From Xanthomonas sp. CFBP 8443 (GTDB lineage Bacteria > Pseudomonadota > Gammaproteobacteria > Xanthomonadales > Xanthomonadaceae), in contig NZ_CP102592.1 of the NCBI RefSeq assembly GCF_025666195.1, positions 3,968,001-4,032,000 of the forward strand: a stretch of 64,000 nucleotides of DNA, given 5' to 3'. Of this stretch, positions 59,672-64,000 are shown piece by piece (position 1 is the stretch's first letter; each line of letters starts with the position of its first letter). The notes beneath the pieces are model-generated. The model had not been told where the DNA came from. It worked only from the letters and a program-made list of their open reading frames with translations, and searched no databases. The translations under genes were made by a program, and so were the position numbers.

Positions 59672-60055
59672 TCAGTCGAGCACCATCACCGCATCGACCT
59701 CGAAACCGACGCCCTTCGGCAGGCCGGACACTTCGACGGTGGAACGCGCGGGGAACGGCGCCTGGAAATACTCCTGCATCACCGCATTGACCTGGGCGAA
59801 CTGCGACAGGTCGGTCAGGTACAGGCCCAGCCGCACGATCCGGTCCAACGAACCGCCGGCCGCCTCGGCCACCGCCTTGAGGTTGTCGAAGGCGCGGCGC
59901 GCCTGCACGCCGATATCGCCGGGCACGACCTCACCGGTCGCCGGATCCAGCGGGATCTGCCCGGAGAAGTACACCGTGTTGCCGGCGCGCACGGCCTGCG
60001 AATACGGCCCGATCGCGGCCGGCGCCTGCTCGGTGTGGATGATCTGGCGGGACAT
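59672..60055 (-). CDS. ridA: RidA-family imine/enamine deaminase
   Basis: A 127-residue RidA: 'MSRQIIHTEQAPAAIGPYSQAVRAGNTVYFSGQIPLDPATGEVVPGDIGVQARRAFDNL' and the catalytic Arg in 'PFPARSTVEVSGLPKGVGFEVDAVMV'. It hydrolyses reactive enamine/imine intermediates such as 2-aminoacrylate. It sits in the conserved spoT-ridA-recG order, overlapping none but 9 bp from recG. Upstream lies the long heptamer array and the spoT terminator, so it has its own promoter. Confidence 0.96.
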   Translation of the reverse strand: MSRQIIHTEQAPAAIGPYSQAVRAGNTVYFSGQIPLDPATGEVVPGDIGVQARRAFDNLKAVAEAAGGSLDRIVRLGLYLTDLSQFAQVNAVMQEYFQAPFPARSTVEVSGLPKGVGFEVDAVMVLD

Positions 60056-60088
60056 GGCGGCTCCAACGGAAGAATGGGTAGGTATTTT

Positions 60089-60195
60089 ACTCGGGACTCG
60101 GGACTCGGGACTCGGGACTCGGGACTCGGGACTCGGGACTCGGGACTCGGGACTCGGGACTCGGGACTCGGGACTCGGGACTCGGGACTCGGGAC
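60089..60195. repeat. Long 7-bp tandem array, about 15 units of CTCGGGA
   Basis: Perfect or near-perfect (CTCGGGA)n over 106 bp, 34 bp upstream of the ridA start and toward the spoT terminator. The purity over 15 units indicates recent expansion, compared with the decayed copies elsewhere in the window. Confidence 0.92.
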
Positions 60196-60244
60196 GGCAG
60201 GATGATGTCCCAGGGGAAATCGCTGTCAAGCGATTTGATGCAAG

Positions 60245-60276
60245 AAGGCCGCTTTTTTTGCAGAAAAAGCGGCCTT
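60245..60276. terminator. Terminator-like hairpin after spoT
   Basis: AAGGCCGCTTTTT..AAAAAGCGGCCTT with T-run on each side; follows spoT on the minus strand after the REP-like hairpin. Confidence 0.7.
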
Positions 60277-60301
60277 TTTTGCGGCTACCGCACAACCGCT
60301 T

Positions 60302-60370
60302 TTCTGTAGGAGGGGCTTTAGCCCCGACGCGTTATCGGTAGGCGTCGGGGCTAAAGCCCCTCCTACAGAA
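60302..60370. repeat. REP-like hairpin, GC-variant
   Basis: Arms TTCTGTAGGAGGGGCTTTAGCCCCGACGC (60302-60330) and its complement (60342-60370), loop 11 nt. It keeps the TGTAGGAG...GACG frame of the family but with GGGGCTTTAGCCCC as the inner palindrome, a second subfamily. Confidence 0.85.
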
Positions 60371-60398
60371 AGCAAAAATGCAGCGCTCTTGCGACCAT

Positions 60399-60437
60399 CC
60401 CCCGAGTCCCCGGTCCCGAGTCCCGAGTCCCGGCCCC
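60399..60437. repeat. 7-bp-period array (GTCCCGA type) at the spoT 3' end
   Basis: Three to five decayed units (cgagtcc, ccggtcc, cgagtcc, cgagtcc) ending 2 bp before the spoT stop codon. Confidence 0.75.
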
Positions 60438-60438
60438 A

Positions 60439-62610
60439 CTACTGCCTGCGCACACTCTGCACCGCCGTCAGCCGCCGCAGCCGGCGCATCACTTCGGCCA
60501 GGTGGTTGCGGTCGCGGACCTGGATGTTGAAGCGCAGCACCGCGGCGTTGAAGTCGCGGTCCAGGTAATCCACGCGCTCGATGTTGGACTGGCTCTGCGC
60601 GATCGCCGCGGCCAGCTGCGCCAGCACGCCGGTGCGGTTCTCCACGTCCACCACCAATGCGGTGTCGTAGTCGCCGATGACGCTGGTGTCCCAGCCGATC
60701 GGCACCCAGCGCTCGGGCGACTTGCGCAGTTCGGCCAGGTTCGGGCAGTCCAGCCGGTGCACCACGATGCCCTTGCCGGCGGTGTGGTAGCCCATGATCT
60801 CGTCGCCGGGAATCGGCTGGCAGCAATTGGCGAAGCTGACCACGCCGCGCTCGGTGCCGTTGATCAGGATCTTTTCCTGCGAATGCTTGGACAGGCCGCC
60901 GCCGCGCAGTTCCGCATAGGCCATCAGCGCCTGCGCGGCCTGGTTCGGCATCCAGTTGCCCAGCGCGATGTCGGCCAGCAGCGCCTCCAGGCGCGGATAG
61001 CGGTGCTCGCTGAGGAACGAATCCAGCCGCCCCTTGGGCAGGCGCTCCAGCGAACTGTCCATCGCCTCCAGCGCGCGGTCGAGCATGCGGTGGCCGAGCT
61101 GCACCGCGTCCTCGTGCTCGAGCTGCTTGAGCTGGTGGCGGATCGCGGTGCGCGCCTTGCTGCTGACCACGAACTCCAGCCACTGCGGCTTGGGCGTGGC
61201 CGAACGCGCGGTGATCACTTCCACAGTCTGCCCGCTGACCAGCTTGGTGCGCAGCGGCACCAGCTTCTTGTCCACCCGTGAGGCCACCGCGCGGTTGCCG
61301 ACGTCGGTATGCACGGCGTAGGCGAAGTCCAGCGCGGTGGAATTGCGCGGCAGCGCCAGGATCTTGCCCTTCGGCGTGAACAGGTAGACCTCGTCCGGGA
61401 ACAGGTCGACCTTGACGTTGTCGAGGAACTCCAGCGACGAACCGGCGGCGCGCTGCGATTCGATCAGCTCCACGATCCACGCGTGCGCGCGGCTCTGCGC
61501 GCTGTTCGGCGACTCGCCGCCGAACTTGTAGGTCCAGTGCGCGGCCACGCCGCGCTCGGCGATCAGGTCCATTTCCTCGGTGCGGATCTGCACTTCGATC
61601 GGCGAGCCGTAGGGACCGAACAGCACCGTGTGCAGCGACTGGTAGCCGTTGGCCTTGGGGATGGCGATGAAGTCGCGGAAGCGCGCATCCAGCGGCTTGA
61701 ACGTGGCGTGCACCGCGCCCAGCGCGTGGTAGCAATCGGGCACCCCGCGCACCACCAGGCGGAAGCCGAACACGTCCATCACCTGGTCGAAGGATTTGTT
61801 CTCGTCGCGCATCTTGTTGTAGATGCTCCACGGGGTCTTGATCCGGCTGACCAGGCGGTGCTCCAGCCCGTCCTTGGCCAGCCGCTGCGACAGCTGCACC
61901 TCCACCTGCGCCATCGACTCGCGGCGCACCACCGGCTGGCTACGGATGTGCTTTTCGATGATCGCGTGGCGCCACGGATGCAGCGCGCGGAAGCCGAGGT
62001 TCTGCAGCTCGGACTTCATCAGGCTCATGCCCAGGCGCTGGGCGATCGGCGCGTAGATCTCCAGCGTCTCGCGGGCGATGCGGCTGCGCGCCTCGGCGCT
62101 CTGCGCGCCGAGCGTGCGCATGTTGTGCAGGCGGTCGGCGAGCTTGATCATGATCACGCGCAGGTCGCGCGACATCGCCAGCAGCATCTTGCGGAAGCTT
62201 TCGGCCGCCGCTTCCTGGCGGTCGCGGAACTTCAGCTTGTCCAGCTTGGTGACGCCGTCGACCAGTTCGGCGACCGCCTCGCCGAACTCGGCCGCCAGTT
62301 CGGCGCGGGTCAGCGGCGTGTCTTCGATGGTGTCGTGCAGGATCGCGGCGATCAGCGCTTCCACGTCCAGGCCGAGTTCGGCCAGCACGCCGGCCACCGC
62401 CACCGGATGGGTGATGTACGGCTCGCCCGACTTGCGGGTCTGCCCGGCGTGCGCGGCCGCGCCCACTTCCCACGCGCGCCGCAGCAGCGGGATCTGCTCG
62501 GCCGGCAGATAGCTGGCGCTGCGCTCGAGTTGCAGGACGTAGTCGGGGATCGCCTCGCTGGCCGACGACAGCGCGGCAGTGGCGACCTGGGCAGAAGGGC
62601 CTGGGTTCAT
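60439..62610 (-). CDS. spoT: Bifunctional (p)ppGpp synthetase/hydrolase SpoT
   Basis: A 723-residue RSH protein. The N-terminal HD domain has 'HAGQTRKSGEPYITHPVAVA' and 'ILHDTIEDTPLTRAELAAEFGEAVAELVDGVTKL' (HDxxED), so hydrolase activity is expected. The synthetase domain follows ('SRIKTPWSIYNKMRDENKSFDQVMDVFGFRLVVRGV', 'GYQSLHTVLFGPYGSPIEVQIRTEEMD'). Then TGS ('FTPKGKILALPRNSTALDFAYAVHTDVG') and an ACT domain ('TGVLAQLAAAIAQSQSNIERVDYLDRDF'). As the only RSH in the window it makes and degrades (p)ppGpp. Order spoT-rpoZ-gmk is the standard one. Confidence 0.96.
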   Translation of the reverse strand: MNPGPSAQVATAALSSASEAIPDYVLQLERSASYLPAEQIPLLRRAWEVGAAAHAGQTRKSGEPYITHPVAVAGVLAELGLDVEALIAAILHDTIEDTPLTRAELAAEFGEAVAELVDGVTKLDKLKFRDRQEAAAESFRKMLLAMSRDLRVIMIKLADRLHNMRTLGAQSAEARSRIARETLEIYAPIAQRLGMSLMKSELQNLGFRALHPWRHAIIEKHIRSQPVVRRESMAQVEVQLSQRLAKDGLEHRLVSRIKTPWSIYNKMRDENKSFDQVMDVFGFRLVVRGVPDCYHALGAVHATFKPLDARFRDFIAIPKANGYQSLHTVLFGPYGSPIEVQIRTEEMDLIAERGVAAHWTYKFGGESPNSAQSRAHAWIVELIESQRAAGSSLEFLDNVKVDLFPDEVYLFTPKGKILALPRNSTALDFAYAVHTDVGNRAVASRVDKKLVPLRTKLVSGQTVEVITARSATPKPQWLEFVVSSKARTAIRHQLKQLEHEDAVQLGHRMLDRALEAMDSSLERLPKGRLDSFLSEHRYPRLEALLADIALGNWMPNQAAQALMAYAELRGGGLSKHSQEKILINGTERGVVSFANCCQPIPGDEIMGYHTAGKGIVVHRLDCPNLAELRKSPERWVPIGWDTSVIGDYDTALVVDVENRTGVLAQLAAAIAQSQSNIERVDYLDRDFNAAVLRFNIQVRDRNHLAEVMRRLRRLTAVQSVRRQ

Positions 62611-62658
62611 GCGCGAAGACTATGCCAGCGGCGCGAGGACGGCAAACCCGCAAAACGG

Positions 62659-62682
62659 AACAGCCCGCGGATGCGGGCTGTT
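62659..62682 (-). terminator. Hairpin between rpoZ and spoT
   Basis: AACAGCCCGC-ggat-GCGGGCTGTT; 10-bp stem 31 bp after rpoZ stop, flanked by TTCCG on the minus strand. May attenuate between rpoZ and spoT. Confidence 0.65.
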
Positions 62683-62712
62683 TCGGCGGCGATCGGAACG
62701 CGACGGGCGCGA

Positions 62713-63012
62713 TCAGTCGTCGTTCTTGGACATGTCCTCGTCGGCGACGACTTCGGCCGCGGCCCACTCCAGCGCTTCGCGCTCGGCGCGCTCGCGCTCG
62801 GCCTTCTCGACTTCGTCGATCAGCGCGTTGTCGATCTTGCGCGCGGCGATCTCGCGCAGCGCCAGCACGGTCGGCTTGTCGGCCGATTCGGTGTTGTCGA
62901 GCGTGGCCTGCACGCCGTTGGCCAGCTGGCGAGCGCGCTTGGACGCCATCATGACCAGCTCGAAACGGTTGTTAACGACTTCCAGGCAATCTTCTACGGT
63001 GATGCGGGCCAT
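62713..63012 (-). CDS. rpoZ: DNA-directed RNA polymerase omega subunit
   Basis: A 99-residue omega: '[33 protein letters not shown]' and '[22 protein letters not shown]' are the conserved core (RFELV..A..RAR, KPTV.AL.EIA). C-terminal acidic tail. It stabilises RNA polymerase and forms part of the ppGpp site 1. Next to spoT as in E. coli; 112 bp after gmk. Confidence 0.97.
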   Translation of the reverse strand: MARITVEDCLEVVNNRFELVMMASKRARQLANGVQATLDNTESADKPTVLALREIAARKIDNALIDEVEKAERERAEREALEWAAAEVVADEDMSKNDD

Positions 63013-63124
63013 GCGGGCTCCCGGCGGGCCGGCGACGGCCGCGCGCTCGAATGAGGGAAAGGGCGGCGATTGTAGGCCGCGCACCGGCCGAAATCAACCG
63101 GCCGTTATTCAGTTTCCTTTGGAA

Positions 63125-63751
63125 TCAGCCAGTTGGCTGATCCTGCAGCAGCGCCGCGATCAGGTCGGCGTGGCGCTGCTGCTGCGGCAGCCGGCGCAGG
63201 CGGCTGGCGACGAAGATCGCGCACATCTCGTCCACCGCGGTGTCGAAATCCTCGTTGACGATCACGTAATCGAAGTCGGCGTAGTGCGACATCTCCTCGC
63301 GCGCCGCGGCCAGCCGCTGCGCGATCACCGCCTCGCTGTCCTGGCCGCGCTTGCGCATACGCTGCTCCAGCGCCGCCCGCGACGGCGGCAGGATGAACAC
63401 GCTGACCGCGTCGGGCACCTTGGCCCGCACCTGGCGCGCGCCCTGCCAGTCGATCTCCAGCAGCACATCGTGGCCGGCGGCCAATTGCGGCTCCACCGAT
63501 TGCCGCGCGGTGCCCTTCCAGTCGCCGTGGACGCGGGCGTACTCGAAGAAGTCGCCGGCATCGATCATGCCCTGGAACGCGTCGGCGGACACGAAGTGGT
63601 AGTGCTCGGCGTGGCGCTCGCCCGGCCGCGGCGCGCGCGAGGTGAACGAGATCGACAGCGCGATCTGCGGATCGCGCGCCAACGTGGCGTTGACGATGCT
63701 GCTCTTGCCGGCGCCGGAAGGCGCCGCGACGATGTAGAGAGTGCCACGCAT
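63125..63751 (-). CDS. gmk: Guanylate kinase
   Basis: A 208-residue kinase phosphorylating GMP to GDP. P-loop 'IVAAPSGAGKSSIVNATL' (GAGKSS), GMP-binding 'SISFTSRAPRPGERHAEHYHFVS', and 'LLEIDWQGARQV'. Length is canonical. It is first gene of the gmk-rpoZ-spoT series. The 250 bp to its right contain its promoter and no other recognised gene. Confidence 0.97.
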   Translation of the reverse strand: MRGTLYIVAAPSGAGKSSIVNATLARDPQIALSISFTSRAPRPGERHAEHYHFVSADAFQGMIDAGDFFEYARVHGDWKGTARQSVEPQLAAGHDVLLEIDWQGARQVRAKVPDAVSVFILPPSRAALEQRMRKRGQDSEAVIAQRLAAAREEMSHYADFDYVIVNEDFDTAVDEMCAIFVASRLRRLPQQQRHADLIAALLQDQPTG

Positions 63752-63974
63752 CGCTCAGGTCTCGGTCGATGGAGTCGGGCGGCGCACGATACCAGCCCCA
63801 GCCGCCACCGCAAGCGACACGGCGAGGCCGGCGCGCCCGCGCATCGGCGCCTACCGCCTCCGAAGAACCGAAGCGACTGATCCCTATCGCTATTCGCCGA
63901 CGAACACGCGCGCCGCGTCCTCCAGGCCGCGGCGGACAGAAGCGCTGCACGAGATTGCGCGGCGCCGTCGCAAT

Positions 63975-63989
63975 TGAGAATAACTCTCA
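63975..63989. promoter_or_regulatory. Fur-box-like palindrome at right edge
   Basis: TGAGAATAACTCTCA is a 7-1-7 inverted repeat with one mismatch, a form common for Fur sites in Xanthomonadaceae (TGAGAATNATTCTCA). The gene it controls would lie beyond the window, possibly a TonB-dependent receptor or iron-uptake gene; nothing here proves which. Confidence 0.55.
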
Positions 63990-64000
63990 TCTGAACCATA

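Noticed and set aside
60089-60195. Could be a CRISPR array
   Set aside because: The period is 7 bp with no spacers and no cas genes nearby; a tandem microsatellite-like array.

Overview
The window is chromosomal DNA from a high-GC gammaproteobacterium, most likely Xanthomonas or a close Xanthomonadaceae relative. The evidence is the gene order gmk-rpoZ-spoT-ridA-recG, the pair mrcA divergent from pilMNOPQ, the DUF3348/DUF802/OmpA/DUF2894 cassette, dispersed hairpins built on TGTAGGAGCGGCTTCAGCCGCGACAGG-like arms, and intergenic 7-bp-period arrays (CTCGGGA type). No rRNA, tRNA, CRISPR array or complete insertion sequence was seen. The species cannot be fixed from sequence reading alone.

Left part (1-10 kb): the 3' end of a Cache-type sensor gene; a five-gene minus-strand redox operon (Old Yellow Enzyme, two SDRs, a small membrane protein, a quinone-oxidoreductase-like MDR) divergent from a TetR regulator with a palindrome between them; a small secreted BamE-like protein; gapA divergent from two OmpW-type porin genes that carry a consensus FNR-type box; and an S1/P1 nuclease. 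From 10 to 13 kb there is a lower-GC patch (trxC, a broken AHSA1-like gene, a small lipoprotein, a V8-like secreted serine protease, a truncated OsmC gene) that looks like a turnover hotspot.

Middle (13-29 kb): an RND pump and its lipoprotein adaptor are divergent from a rhodanese-BigR/SqrR-type repressor-persulfide dioxygenase operon, with an AT-rich dyad between them. Then come modABC (short ModC), a flavin reductase, a BlaI/M56-TonB_C/lipoprotein operon with two BlaI-like operators, an acetyl-CoA hydrolase-family protein, and an L,D-transpeptidase plus M23 peptidase.

At 29.2-33.6 kb lies the most interesting locus: a four-gene cassette encoding DUF3348, a MotA/ExbB-like membrane protein with a roughly 600-residue coiled-coil tail (DUF802), a MotB-like OmpA protein with an intramembrane Asp, and DUF2894. 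Its architecture resembles ion-driven motors such as MotAB, TolQR and ZorAB, but I know of no assigned function. Downstream are transketolase, a dicarboxylate symporter whose C-terminus is encoded by an intergenic repeat, and a six-gene MoxR/Bat operon in translationally coupled array.

Right part (44.7-64 kb): the type IV pilus secretin operon pilMNOPQ, PBP1A (mrcA), a hypothetical gene, a DMP19-family gene, citrate synthase, ribosomal protein L31 type B, a nucleoside hydrolase, and the recG-ridA-spoT-rpoZ-gmk housekeeping block. A Fur-box-like palindrome lies at the extreme right edge.
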